This document shows, in pieces, positions 36,751 to 46,520 of a stretch of 64,000 bases of DNA (position 1 is its first letter; every line of letters begins with the position of its first letter). This DNA comes from Acinetobacter kookii (GTDB lineage Bacteria > Pseudomonadota > Gammaproteobacteria > Pseudomonadales > Moraxellaceae), in the NCBI RefSeq assembly GCF_900096895.1, contig NZ_FMYO01000008.1:1-64000 (forward strand), written 5' to 3'. Below the pieces are notes generated by a model that was not told the DNA's origin, did no database searches, and saw only the letters and a program-made list of their open reading frames with translations. A program made the position numbers and the translations under genes.

Positions 36751-37343
36751 TACCATCCCTCACTATACCCGCCACAGCCCGTATAACTTGTAACAACGTC
36801 TTTCACTTTTGTCATACAGCGCACCCCAGCACTATTCAACAATAAATCATAGTTTCGTGGCTGTTTTGGTTCGCCTGAACTATCTTTAGCCCGCTGTAAC
36901 GACATCACCCAACTCAGCCCATTCACACTGGCTGAAGCCGCAGTTTCATTACCATCTGAATCTTTGGCAAAAGTCAAAGGTTTATATCCTGTTCCATTAT
37001 TGGCTAGCGTTAGGGTATATTTCGCTGTAGAAGCAGTGGAACCAATTGGTAACAATAATTGTCCTGTTGCAGCGTCATAATAACTTGCTGTGGTCGGATT
37101 TCCATCAGCATCAGCTCCTGTATAACTATACAAATAACTGGCATCAAAACCTTTGTAACTAAAGTTTTTTGCTTTAAACCGCTCCAGCTCAGCAGCAATG
37201 CGTAATGCTTCCTGCCGTGCAATTGCCAGGTCCTGTCGTTCCATATATTGTTGATATGAAGGAAATGCAATTGCTGCAAAAATTGCAACAATCACGACCA
37301 CAATCATCAGCTCAATCAGAGTAAATGCACGTATTTTATTCAT
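36750..37343 (-). CDS. pilE: Type IV pilin-like minor pilin (PilE/ComE-like)
   Basis: 197-aa prepilin: MNKIRAFTLIELMIVVVIVAIFAAIAFPSYQQYMERQ, cleaved after A at the prepilin peptidase site (an alanine in place of the usual glycine at -1), with glutamate at position 5. The globular domain is larger than in the next gene and ends with cysteines in VRCMTK and TGCGGY. It lies 8 bp after pilY1. Confidence 0.88.
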   Translation of the reverse strand: MNKIRAFTLIELMIVVVIVAIFAAIAFPSYQQYMERQDLAIARQEALRIAAELERFKAKNFSYKGFDASYLYSYTGADADGNPTTASYYDAATGQLLLPIGSTASTAKYTLTLANNGTGYKPLTFAKDSDGNETAASASVNGLSWVMSLQRAKDSSGEPKQPRNYDLLLNSAGVRCMTKVKDVVTSYTGCGGYSEGW

Positions 37344-37351
37344 GATTCCCC

Positions 37352-40300
37352 CTATCGACTTTCATACCAACGCAACTGTCTAAGTTTCGCTGTGGTCGTA
37401 AATTCTTGACATTCAGGTAAGTTTGGTGTGGTTGTACAATTTAGAGTTGCAGGACGTCTTACAATCAGACCTGTATTATTAGCATTCCTAAACCCCTGCC
37501 CTAAACCTGTGCCTAAAATACCCGCTCCCAATTTAACCCTATTTGGAACGCCACTTGTTGTAGTAGCAAAAGAACACTTTCCTGTCGGCAAGCAGAATTG
37601 ATAGACATAGGAATCTCCTTTTACACCTGCACCACAAGAACCACCAATACCCGTTCCATCACGATGATACACATTGACATACAGCATACCATCCAAGGCA
37701 TACAGCTCATTCATGCCTTTATAGACACCAGCTGTAGAAGAATAGGTATATTTCCAGCCATTATTCCCTGTGATAGCGACACCCGTGGTGATATTTGTAT
37801 TTAAAGAAGCAAGTGTTACATTTTGTGTAGTCAATGTCGGCACCGGTGAGGTAGCGTACAAATTCGTTTTTGCCACATCTTTGTCGTATACGACAAAAAC
37901 TCCATCTGCGGCACTCACCGTTGAACCTGCCTGGTTATTTGTGCCTGAGGCTGCTGCTGTTCCTACCAAGGGTGAACTACGATTACCTGAACTAAAAGCA
38001 ACTGCTGCTACATAACCATTATCTTCATGAATAGAAACGCTCGGCATTTCATAGAACCGAGGACTTGTACCTCCACTCGCATGTTCATTAAACAACCGCA
38101 CCACACGCGTAGCAAAATTAGCTTTTTTAGCACTTGCATCCACACCAGTTGCTGCATTATTTAAATCAACACGGAAAGCCTGCCCACCCAAGTCACCAAA
38201 ATAAAGATTATCGACCAGACCATCATTATCACGGTCAATGGCATTAATCTGACTCACCACACTATATTTCATGTTTATCGTAGATGCGCTGGCATCAGTA
38301 AATGCTTCTGCTCCTTTAGCTGCCGTAGCATTAGCACTACTCCACCAAAGTAAACTACCTGTGTCAGCATCAAACATATAAACACCCGCACCACTACCAG
38401 TCGTGGTATTTTGATCATAGGCTGCACTTTCATAACCAGTGTCATATCCGCCACCAACAAACATTACCAGCTTCTTAACACCACCAAATTTAACATAAGC
38501 AAGTGTTGGCTTAGACCAGCTTTGGCCCATATAACTTAGTGCATTATCCGTATTTGGTGTTGTAGTTCCATTTGCATCTGTGGTTACAGCAGCAGCAGGA
38601 TTAATATGAAATTTCAAACTTGGATTATCCAAATCACTTAAATTCAGTGCATAGTAACTACGTCCCCCCATACGCAGACCGCCATATACCCACTGCAGAC
38701 CTTTAAGTGCCAGATCTGTGTTAGTCCCCCCATCACTGGTACGATCAGAACTTTTTACAGTTAATGTTCCATCTGCTTTTGACACATATTGGGTATATGC
38801 TGTCCATGGTGCATCTATACCATAAAATAAATTTGATGAACCTTGTGTACTACTGGTCTCAGATAAGAATGCTACTTTCTGGTTTTGCATCATTTCATGG
38901 GGTGCAAAAGCAAATTTCTCTATACCTGTATCAGCATCAACTACATGCAGTAGCCCCTGTGTACTACCAAAGAGTAGATAGTCATCTCGATCTGTTGTAT
39001 CTAATACTCCTGCAGAACTAACAGTTATTTTACCCCGTTGCGTAAGTAGAATTGGGGTGGAGTGCATCACAGCACCGACCTGACGAAGTTCCGGTTTTGC
39101 GGTAAGACTATCTAAAGTAATATCTGTTTCAGTTGCACCCACATTATAACCCAGCAAATTGAGCCAATAATTCTTGTCTGGGTCATTCGCAAATAGAGCT
39201 GTTGTACCCGTACCGAATAAACTTTCCACATTAACTTTTTTCAGTGAATTAAGTTCACTAGCCATAAATGGGGCAGCAGTGCCGGTAATTTGACGATTAG
39301 TGTAAATCGTACGGTTAGCGTTTTTTTCATTCTCAGCATTTGTACTTAAACCTAAAGGTAACTTTCCTTTCATACCTCCTGACCAAATTCCATCAGCTGC
39401 TGAATTTAATGCACCAGTATCAGTGATTAAGCGTACTGTTTTGCTGGAATTATAAAGTTCACCATTATAGATATGGTATTTATTAAGATTTCCCGCCCAT
39501 AACTGGGTAGTTTCTTGAGGCTTTGGAATAAATGAAGCGTAATAACCATACGGCTGAATACGCAATGGATTTAAGGAGTCTTGCGGTAAAGTAGGAGAAC
39601 CTGTGGCAACTGGGTCGAATTCAGGTTTTACTTCATCAACAAAATTTAAAATACTTTGAGCAACTTCCCCAGGCTCTGAAGCCGAATACCATCCACCACG
39701 CCCGTAAACTCCCCATAATGCGGTATTGGCAATATCAGCACGACTCGCTCCACCAGTTGTTTCACCATAAGTATTACTAATACTTAAAAAACGATTTAAT
39801 ATATTGGCTACATCAGTATTGGTAGAAGTTAAAGGTCCACTTTTAGTTTTTTCCGCTCCAGTATACGCATCTAACCCACTATAGAATTTACCAAAACCCA
39901 CTACGGCTGTTTTAATTTTGGGGCGATTAGTAGCGCCATTTAATAAAGTGTTGGCAAACTTTGCAATGCAACGCCAAACCTTTTGATTGTCCGGACTAGC
40001 AGTTTTTTCCTTAAATTCATAGGTCGAATTTTCACTATCCACATTCGTATCCCATGAAGAAGGACAACTGAAACCACTCACTGTAGCTGACATTTCTGTT
40101 TCGGGATCTGCAACACTAGTTGTGCTAGGACCGCCATCAGTTAAAACATAAACACCATTACCATTGCACGAAGATGTATCTGTTCCGATGGTATTTAGTA
40201 AAGACCTCGCTCCAATCGCATATGCCCTGCCTGTTGGCGTATAGTCAGGAGCATCCATATTTATAATCTTTTGCAATATACATGAACGTTGTGTTGTATC

Positions 40301-41455
40301 AGATGCCGTGCCACATTCCGTTTCAAAAGTGGTTCTCGCAGTTCCTGTTAAACTACTAGAAGTAGTGTCCAAACGGCGAGCTGAAACTAAAACTGTTCCA
40401 GTTTTAGAGGCAGTTCCTGAAGTTCCTCCAGTAAACCGCGTTAGACCTATAACAATGTCATTTCCTAATTGCGGAACACCATTTAACCCTTGTAATACGG
40501 TAAATAAACCATCTTTGAGTTTAGTAATACGGTCATAGAATCTTTTGTTTTGTGTTGTCGTTTGTTCTGGCGTGTAATAAGCAGTACATCCTGTGCCACA
40601 AGATTCATTTGTGGTAGGAGCACCACTTGGTATTGATGAAACAACCGTACTACAAGTATCCGATGTAGTGGCATTAATTGGGCAACTTCTGATTTCAGAA
40701 TTACAAGTGGTCACATTAGTAGTAGAACCACTAATTGATGTTCCTGCCGTACAACTTGCAGTATTTGTAGTTACTGCAGAACTCGTGGTACTTGTTGTAG
40801 TGATATTTACAACTTCTGAACGATAGCGATAGGCTCTATTAGAGGTAGAACTACAATTGCTTGTACCCCCATTACGTAAATAATAATAAGTTGTTGTCGT
40901 TTGTTTAGAAATATTACCAGTTACCACAGGGGTAGAAGTAGCTGTTTCAGAACAAAAGGTTCCCGATACTGGCCCAGTACGTATCGTTGTGTTATTACAA
41001 GCAGTCCGAGAAGTAGTGGTACCACTCTCCGTACTCGCACACTGCTTATACACCGGAAAATCAGATACTGTTGTTGGTGTAGTGGTAGTAGATGTTACTG
41101 TTTGAGATGTCACTTGGGTTTTATAAATATAAGTCTTGGGGGAGGTTACCTCTGTGATATTAGCCGTACAGTAATAACGAGAATAAGATGGTGTTGTGGT
41201 GGAGGCTTCTGTATTATTAGTTGGCACTGTTATCGCACTATCTGCCACAGGAGCATCACATGCAAATTTAAAAGTATTTGTAGCTCTCATACTGGCCGAA
41301 GTATCCAGTACAAACATAATACGTGTTTGACCACCTGTCGAACTACTATAGATATCAATGTCACTGGCTTGTGTCGCAACACTTTGACAAATAGCCAAAG
41401 TCATCATCATCGACACCGTGGCTGAAAGTCCTTTTTTTTGATTTATTTTTTTCAT
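37352..41455 (-). CDS. pilY1: Type IV pilus tip adhesin/assembly protein PilY1
   Basis: 1367-aa exported protein. Signal peptide (about 1-30). A von Willebrand A fold begins with the metal-site motif DTSAS (51-55) and resumes near 304 (RFYDRITKLKDGLFTVL); between them is a 240-residue Thr/Ser-rich, cysteine-rich insertion. The C-terminal half is the PilC/PilY1 beta-propeller with the calcium loop DRDNDGLVD near residue 1072 and GDLGGQAFRVDL after it. PilY1 sits at the pilus tip with the minor pilins, and governs extension, adhesion and mechanosensing. The A. baylyi equivalent, ComC, is needed for DNA uptake. Confidence 0.94.
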   Translation of the reverse strand: MKKINQKKGLSATVSMMMTLAICQSVATQASDIDIYSSSTGGQTRIMFVLDTSASMRATNTFKFACDAPVADSAITVPTNNTEASTTTPSYSRYYCTANITEVTSPKTYIYKTQVTSQTVTSTTTTPTTVSDFPVYKQCASTESGTTTSRTACNNTTIRTGPVSGTFCSETATSTPVVTGNISKQTTTTYYYLRNGGTSNCSSTSNRAYRYRSEVVNITTTSTTSSAVTTNTASCTAGTSISGSTTNVTTCNSEIRSCPINATTSDTCSTVVSSIPSGAPTTNESCGTGCTAYYTPEQTTTQNKRFYDRITKLKDGLFTVLQGLNGVPQLGNDIVIGLTRFTGGTSGTASKTGTVLVSARRLDTTSSSLTGTARTTFETECGTASDTTQRSCILQKIINMDAPDYTPTGRAYAIGARSLLNTIGTDTSSCNGNGVYVLTDGGPSTTSVADPETEMSATVSGFSCPSSWDTNVDSENSTYEFKEKTASPDNQKVWRCIAKFANTLLNGATNRPKIKTAVVGFGKFYSGLDAYTGAEKTKSGPLTSTNTDVANILNRFLSISNTYGETTGGASRADIANTALWGVYGRGGWYSASEPGEVAQSILNFVDEVKPEFDPVATGSPTLPQDSLNPLRIQPYGYYASFIPKPQETTQLWAGNLNKYHIYNGELYNSSKTVRLITDTGALNSAADGIWSGGMKGKLPLGLSTNAENEKNANRTIYTNRQITGTAAPFMASELNSLKKVNVESLFGTGTTALFANDPDKNYWLNLLGYNVGATETDITLDSLTAKPELRQVGAVMHSTPILLTQRGKITVSSAGVLDTTDRDDYLLFGSTQGLLHVVDADTGIEKFAFAPHEMMQNQKVAFLSETSSTQGSSNLFYGIDAPWTAYTQYVSKADGTLTVKSSDRTSDGGTNTDLALKGLQWVYGGLRMGGRSYYALNLSDLDNPSLKFHINPAAAVTTDANGTTTPNTDNALSYMGQSWSKPTLAYVKFGGVKKLVMFVGGGYDTGYESAAYDQNTTTGSGAGVYMFDADTGSLLWWSSANATAAKGAEAFTDASASTINMKYSVVSQINAIDRDNDGLVDNLYFGDLGGQAFRVDLNNAATGVDASAKKANFATRVVRLFNEHASGGTSPRFYEMPSVSIHEDNGYVAAVAFSSGNRSSPLVGTAAASGTNNQAGSTVSAADGVFVVYDKDVAKTNLYATSPVPTLTTQNVTLASLNTNITTGVAITGNNGWKYTYSSTAGVYKGMNELYALDGMLYVNVYHRDGTGIGGSCGAGVKGDSYVYQFCLPTGKCSFATTTSGVPNRVKLGAGILGTGLGQGFRNANNTGLIVRRPATLNCTTTPNLPECQEFTTTAKLRQLRWYESR

Positions 41456-41472
41456 CTTTAAATTCTCTTTCT

Positions 41473-42159
41473 TTACGATACCAACTTCGGCTGACCGCCA
41501 ACAGTATAGTCCGAATGCTGCATGTTATAGGGAATACCTAAACCCTCAAAACACGCCCCCACGGCCGAAGCCCGCTGCTTAAAACAGTCCTCTATTTGCG
41601 TAGTAGTCGCACCTGCAAAACTTGGTAAGACTGAAATGACAGTCGCCCCGATATTATGCGTGATTACCGGCACATTACTTTGTCCAAGACTTGTTCCTTT
41701 GGGCGCACCACCAAATGGTGTAGAGGTTGTTGCATTTTTGGTTAAATACACTTGTGACAGCACTGCAGAACGCCCCATTGCGAATTGATTGGCTTTACAA
41801 AAGCCATCAACACCAATCTTGGTCGTTGACCCATCCGCTGCAATCGCGCTAGCTTTAGATAATTTAAAAAAAGAATTTTCCGATGCGCGATAACAAAATA
41901 CCAATTCATCATTAGCATTTGCTGAAGAGTTGAAATAAGCAAACATCCCATCGAGTGCCAACTGCCTTGCCACTTGATCGGGGTTCTCGATATTAAATAA
42001 AGCAGAGTCAGAATTCCCCATCAATAAAGCATTCACCTGACTATTTGTCGCAATTTTCAATCCTAAAATTCCCGATTTCACAGCAATTGTGCCCAGTAAT
42101 GTTACAAGCACCAAAATAATCAAAACTGTAATAAGCGTTGCACCTTGTTGTTGTTTCAT
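41473..42159 (-). CDS. pilX: Minor pilin PilX
   Basis: 228-aa prepilin-like protein with leader MKQQQG and hydrophobic stretch ATLITVLIILVLVTLLGTIA. There is no glutamate at mature position 5, as is common in PilX. The globular part carries cysteines (VFCYRA, GFCKAN, EDCFKQ, GACFEG). It overlaps the end of pilW by 4 bases and precedes pilY1 by 17 bp. In the tip complex it links PilY1 to PilV and PilW. Confidence 0.9.
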   Translation of the reverse strand: MKQQQGATLITVLIILVLVTLLGTIAVKSGILGLKIATNSQVNALLMGNSDSALFNIENPDQVARQLALDGMFAYFNSSANANDELVFCYRASENSFFKLSKASAIAADGSTTKIGVDGFCKANQFAMGRSAVLSQVYLTKNATTSTPFGGAPKGTSLGQSNVPVITHNIGATVISVLPSFAGATTTQIEDCFKQRASAVGACFEGLGIPYNMQHSDYTVGGQPKLVS

Positions 42160-43142
42160 TGCGATGCCCCCAATGTATTCCGAATTGCGACAACTTGATT
42201 AACCGCTTGACGTAAATATCGCTTATTAACTGCAGCATCACCTGCTAGCGTGACATTATCCTTACCAGCAACATCAAATGTCGTTTGAGTATTTAAACTT
42301 GCATCAGCACCAATCGTCCCTGTCGAACGAGATAAAATTCCTACCTCCATTGAAGTCACTTGCAGATAAGTTTTTGCACAAGTATCTTCAACAATTGGGG
42401 TCGCACATGCATCACGAATATCATCCATTTCATCGATGTACTCATTGATGGTCATATAACGAAATTGACCAGAAGGATTTTTCACACCTAAACGTATTTT
42501 AAATGCATCTACACGTTGCATCATTTGTTGTGCATTATTGGAACCATGCACACCTAAACCGGCAATTGCAGTTGGTGCACTCTTAGGATATGAGCCCGCA
42601 TCACAATATAAGGAGTAAGCTGTTGGTTCACCTGTAATTTGTTGTGGACTAGCAGCCAAATAATAACGCTGCACAATTACCAGATTTGAAGCAGGTGCAA
42701 CAGCAGTTCCGACTGTTGCTCCCTCACAGTTAATAATGCTTTCAGTTTCAGGGGTATATTGAATAGTTATACGGTCACTTTTACCTGTAGTATTATCAGT
42801 ATCTCTGTCTTGCAAACTGACCAATTCAGTTTCTAAATTCGTGATCGTCTGTAATGCAAGAGGCAGATTTTCCTTTTTAAAAATAATCCCTGAACCATTC
42901 ACAAAATTATTTATTTTTTGTGCAGATACAGTATTCAAATTGGTATGACGTAAGTCATGTGCGACCAAAGACAAACCGAAATTAGCATTTTGTTGTAATT
43001 CGCTCATTCCTGACTGTAACCCCAAAGAACGCGAACTACTTAAAAATGCAGCCAGACCCGACGCAACAATAAGCAAGCCTAAAGTTAAAGCAATCATTAA
43101 TTCAATCAGAGTAAAGCCCGAGGTATAGTGCTTATGAGCCAT
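42156..43142 (-). CDS. pilW: Minor pilin PilW
   Basis: 328-aa prepilin: MAHKHYTSGFTLIELMIALTLGLLIVASGLAAFL, cleaved after the glycine, with glutamate 5, and a large globular domain as usual for PilW. Start ATG at 43142; the frame extends to 43253 inside pilV but that part is not pilin-like. It overlaps the end of pilV by 11 bases and pilX by 4. Confidence 0.92.
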   Translation of the reverse strand: MAHKHYTSGFTLIELMIALTLGLLIVASGLAAFLSSSRSLGLQSGMSELQQNANFGLSLVAHDLRHTNLNTVSAQKINNFVNGSGIIFKKENLPLALQTITNLETELVSLQDRDTDNTTGKSDRITIQYTPETESIINCEGATVGTAVAPASNLVIVQRYYLAASPQQITGEPTAYSLYCDAGSYPKSAPTAIAGLGVHGSNNAQQMMQRVDAFKIRLGVKNPSGQFRYMTINEYIDEMDDIRDACATPIVEDTCAKTYLQVTSMEVGILSRSTGTIGADASLNTQTTFDVAGKDNVTLAGDAAVNKRYLRQAVNQVVAIRNTLGASQ

Positions 43143-43617
43143 AGTTATATACCTCCATAATGATACATTTGGCATTTGGGACATAAGCAGTGCCATTGGT
43201 ACAGTTTGGACTGCCCGTACCATTTGTTGCCGTTGTACCCTCCCAGGCAACATAGATGCATTTGCGAACTAGAGTAGAACCCTGGCAATTTAGGACATTG
43301 ATACTCATGCCCAAATTAGTTGCTCTTGTTTTCACCTGTCTAAAATCGTAGTTCGCCATTTTTGTAGCATCACAAAAGCTTGTCGCACAGTTATCTGTTT
43401 CACTGTTGTCAACATAACCGGCCAACCCACCCCGATTCACGCGCATTCTTTCTGCCAGATCCCTAGCAATATTAGAAGCTTGTACATTCATTCCAGCCTC
43501 TGCACTCGCTCCCATAGCCCTTATTTGCAATGCTACAAAACCCAACACAGCAATGCTTAAAAGCACCAGTGCAACCAGCACCTCTACGAGCCCAACCCCT
43601 TTTTGAGTATTTTTCAT
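43132..43617 (-). CDS. pilV: Minor pilin PilV
   Basis: 161-aa prepilin: MKNTQKG leader, then VGLVEVLVALVLLSIAVLGFVALQIRAM with glutamate 5. The ARDLAERMRVNRGG segment just after the helix is typical of PilV. Cysteines in DNCATSFCDA and NCQG. Second gene of the operon. Confidence 0.92.
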   Translation of the reverse strand: MKNTQKGVGLVEVLVALVLLSIAVLGFVALQIRAMGASAEAGMNVQASNIARDLAERMRVNRGGLAGYVDNSETDNCATSFCDATKMANYDFRQVKTRATNLGMSINVLNCQGSTLVRKCIYVAWEGTTATNGTGSPNCTNGTAYVPNAKCIIMEVYNYGS

Positions 43618-43636
43618 TTGTAATTATTCCTTATTC

Positions 43637-44068
43637 TCAGGTTGGGCAACTTGTTGCCATTTTGTTATAAACGACCGTTCCACCTTTTTGCACATAAACG
43701 TAAGCTTTCAAAGCTGCATCGCTATTATGTTTAAATACAAAACACTGGCCATTGGTTGTTATTTTGGATTGCCCTAAACGATTGAAAGTAACGCTGGCAT
43801 CACCACTTTCTTTCGTCACATGATTGGGCACCCATTTTTTATAGAATGTTGAAACACTGTTATCTACAGCCAAAACCCGCTCACCCTGTTTAAAAATTGC
43901 TTCAGACCTTGTTTCTGCTAATAAATCTACAAAATCACGTGTATCTCTTATTAGTTGGTTTTTTCGAATCGTCTGAGTAAAAGAAGGAACAGCCATTGTT
44001 GAAATAATCGCCAACACAGCTATCGTGATCATAAGTTCAATTAAGGTGAATCCTTTATTTTTATTCAT
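43637..44068 (-). CDS. fimU: Minor pilin FimU/FimT (GspH-like)
   Basis: 143-aa GspH/FimT-family pseudopilin: MNKNKG leader, FTLIELMITIAVLAIISTMAVPSF, then NQLIRDTRDFVDLLAETRSEAIFKQGERV, the GspH-type helix and strand. Start ATG at 44068 with a GGGGA site; the long upstream extension to 44176 has no pilin logic. First gene of the operon, so FimU is preferred to FimT. A promoter should lie between here and the ispH terminator. Confidence 0.88.
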   Translation of the reverse strand: MNKNKGFTLIELMITIAVLAIISTMAVPSFTQTIRKNQLIRDTRDFVDLLAETRSEAIFKQGERVLAVDNSVSTFYKKWVPNHVTKESGDASVTFNRLGQSKITTNGQCFVFKHNSDAALKAYVYVQKGGTVVYNKMATSCPT

Positions 44069-44160
44069 ACTTTCCCCAAGGCAACAAAACTTTACCCTAG
44101 TAAAAATAATATCGGACCAACTTACAAAACTGACACAAATAAAGATAAAAGGCATAAAAA

Positions 44161-44192
44161 AACAGATAACTGTCATTTCACAGTTATCTGTT
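44161..44192 (-). terminator. Terminator of ispH
   Basis: Perfect 12-bp arms (44161-44172 and 44181-44192), with an A-run to the left that gives a U-run on the leftward ispH transcript. Confidence 0.85.
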
Positions 44193-44232
44193 CATTTTTT
44201 TAAAAATTTCAGAATGTTAAATCATTCACGCT

Positions 44233-45183
44233 TTATGCTTGAGTTACAGGAATACGTAACTCTTTCGGCAAACTAAACGTAATATTCTCTTCACGTCCTG
44301 CCAGCTCTTCCGGTGCTTTCGCGCCCCAATCCTGTAAACGCTGAATCACCTGCTTGATTAAAATTTCGGGTGCCGATGCACCGGCAGTTACCCCAATTTT
44401 GGTATTTTCATCAAACCAGGCCTGATCAAGCTGATCTGCATTATCCACCAAATAGGCATGTTTCCCCATACGTTCCGCCAGCTCGCGCAGACGGTTTGAG
44501 TTTGAAGAATTAGGAGATCCTACGACCAAAACCACATCACATTGAGTGGCCAGGTCACGTACCGCATCTTGACGGTTTTGCGTGGCATAACAGATATCAT
44601 CCTTACGCGGCCCCTGAATTTCAGGAAATTTTGTACGTAAAGCATCAATCACTTTCGCGGTATCATCAATGGAGAGCGTCGTTTGGGTCACAAATGCCAC
44701 TTTCTCGGGATGACGGATTTTTAATGCCGCCACATCCTCTTCATCTTCCACCAGATAGATTTCGCCACCATTTTTCTTGTCATATTGCCCCATGGTGCCT
44801 TCCACTTCCGGGTGTCCTTCATGTCCAATCAAAATGGCTTCCGTGCCTTCACGCGCATATTTGGTCACTTCTATATGCACTTTGGTAACTAGTGGACAGG
44901 TGGCATCAAAGACTTTCAAACCACGACGCTCCGCCTCAATTTGTACCGCTTTTGACACACCATGTGCACTAAAGATCACGATATTGTCATCGGGAACTTC
45001 ATCCAGTTCATCGACAAAGATAGCACCACGCTGACGTAAATCATCCACCACAAACTTGTTGTGCACCACTTCATGACGCACATAAATAGGCGGATTAAAG
45101 CATTCCAGTGCCCGATTGACGATCGCAATTGCTCGGTCGACACCTGCACAAAAACCACGTGGATTGGCCAATACAATTTCCAT
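44233..45183 (-). CDS. ispH: 4-hydroxy-3-methylbut-2-enyl diphosphate reductase IspH
   Basis: 316-aa iron-sulfur enzyme of the last MEP-pathway step, forming IPP and DMAPP. Start ATG at 45183 with GAGGA 5 bases upstream; the open frame runs to 45240. Cluster cysteines are in NPRGFCAG (C12), DATCPLV (about 96) and [11 protein letters not shown] (about 195). [11 protein letters not shown] and GTMGQY are also typical. Divergent from gmk. Confidence 0.97.
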   Translation of the reverse strand: MEIVLANPRGFCAGVDRAIAIVNRALECFNPPIYVRHEVVHNKFVVDDLRQRGAIFVDELDEVPDDNIVIFSAHGVSKAVQIEAERRGLKVFDATCPLVTKVHIEVTKYAREGTEAILIGHEGHPEVEGTMGQYDKKNGGEIYLVEDEEDVAALKIRHPEKVAFVTQTTLSIDDTAKVIDALRTKFPEIQGPRKDDICYATQNRQDAVRDLATQCDVVLVVGSPNSSNSNRLRELAERMGKHAYLVDNADQLDQAWFDENTKIGVTAGASAPEILIKQVIQRLQDWGAKAPEELAGREENITFSLPKELRIPVTQA

Positions 45184-45318
45184 AAGATCCTCAATGTTCA
45201 CCCGAAGTTGAGCGGAATAATTTGAAATAAATGCCAACAAAAAGACGCTTGGCTATTTTGTTTGCGGGTCGTCTACTCTAAAATAGAGAAGATATTTTAT
45301 CATATCAGGAAAAATATC

Positions 45319-45942
45319 ATGTCGGGTCTCTTGTTTGTCGTTTCTGCTGCATCCGGAACAGGCAAAACATCCCTCGTTAAAGCCCTTCTCGACCGTGTGA
45401 CCAATCTGCACGTTTCTGTCTCTCATACTACTCGTGACCAACGTCCCGGTGAGCTTGACGGTGTACATTATCATTTTTCAAAAAAAGAAGATTTTCTTGC
45501 CTTGGTTGAGCAAGGCGGTTTTATTGAATATGCAGAAGTGTTTGGCAATTATTACGGTACGGCTCAAGCGACTGTAAAACAGCAGCTTGCCAAAGGGCAT
45601 GATGTTTTACTTGAAATCGACTGGCAAGGTGCAGATCAAGTCCGCAAACTTTTTCCCGAATCGAAACAAATTTTTATTTTACCGCCAAGCCAGTTCGATT
45701 TGCGCCAGCGCCTATCCAACCGTGGCACAGACTCTGTTGAAGTGATTGAGCGCCGCCTGGGCTGTGCAGTTGAAGATATGCAGCAGTATACAAACTTTGA
45801 CTATGTCATTATTAATGATGACTTTAATAAGGCACTGCATGATCTGGAATGTGTGATTATTGCCAATCGTTTAGTGATTGCACAGCAGGCAGCCCGTCAT
45901 CAGGAATTGATTGAAAAATTAATTACTCCTGTTGAACCGTGA
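45319..45942 (+). CDS. gmk: Guanylate kinase
   Basis: 207-aa enzyme converting GMP and ATP to GDP and ADP. P-loop SAASGTGKTS (9-18), then VSVSHTTRDQRPGELDGVHYHF (GMP-binding), FIEYAEVFGNYYGT and LEIDWQGADQVR. Start ATG at 45319 with AGGA upstream; the frame is open to 45262. Followed by rpoZ and spoT on the same strand, the order known in many gammaproteobacteria. Confidence 0.97.
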   Translation: MSGLLFVVSAASGTGKTSLVKALLDRVTNLHVSVSHTTRDQRPGELDGVHYHFSKKEDFLALVEQGGFIEYAEVFGNYYGTAQATVKQQLAKGHDVLLEIDWQGADQVRKLFPESKQIFILPPSQFDLRQRLSNRGTDSVEVIERRLGCAVEDMQQYTNFDYVIINDDFNKALHDLECVIIANRLVIAQQAARHQELIEKLITPVEP

Positions 45943-46018
45943 TTAAAACTTGAGTCTGCAGGCAAAGCATTTTATACTGCCCAGTCTGTTCAAATTTAAT
46001 ATTCAAACGAGAATTCTT

Positions 46019-46300
46019 ATGGCACGCGTAACCGTTGAAGATTGTTTAGACCATGTAGACAACCGCTTTGAGCTTGTACTAGTGGCAAGCAAACGCGCGC
46101 GTCAATTGGCACGTCAAGGCATTGAACCAACTGTAGAATGGGATAACGATAAACCGACCGTAGTTGCTTTACGTGAAATTGCGGTAGGTCATGTATCTAA
46201 AGATATTTTGAAACAACGTGATCAAGACTATCAAACTTCTAGCCTTGACCTTGCACTTTCTGCAAACAATTTGAATTTAGATGGCTTTTCTTTCCAATAA
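46019..46300 (+). CDS. rpoZ: RNA polymerase omega subunit
   Basis: 93-aa omega subunit, which helps beta-prime folding and forms part of ppGpp site 1 in proteobacteria. [34 protein letters not shown] is the standard N-terminus and fixes the start at 46019. It lies between gmk and spoT, matching the usual stringent-response neighbourhood. Confidence 0.97.
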   Translation: MARVTVEDCLDHVDNRFELVLVASKRARQLARQGIEPTVEWDNDKPTVVALREIAVGHVSKDILKQRDQDYQTSSLDLALSANNLNLDGFSFQ

Positions 46301-46313
46301 GAAAAAATATCTT

Positions 46314-46346
46314 AAAAAAGCCTAGTTTTAACTAGGCTTTTTTTAT
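46314..46346 (+). terminator. Terminator of rpoZ
   Basis: 14-bp A/T-tailed stem (46314-46327 and 46330-46343), ending in a run of T. Confidence 0.9.
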
Positions 46347-46520
46347 TGCACAACTTTAATATTGGATGAATAACCGTTATAACATAAAATTAAAGATACG
46401 TTATTTAGGATGTATCTTTTTGCTGTTTTTTAAATGAAAAAATTGACAAGTCATGCAATATGCTTTTCATTAAAGCTCTAGCGATTTAAATTGTAGAAAC
46501 TGAAGTAATAAAGGTGTTAT

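Noticed and set aside
40901..41425. Long plus-strand frame (174 codons) opposite the start of pilY1
   Set aside because: Its Cys/Arg/Ser/Thr-rich product is the mirror of the low-complexity Thr/Ser coding of pilY1 and has no ribosome site; it is a shadow.
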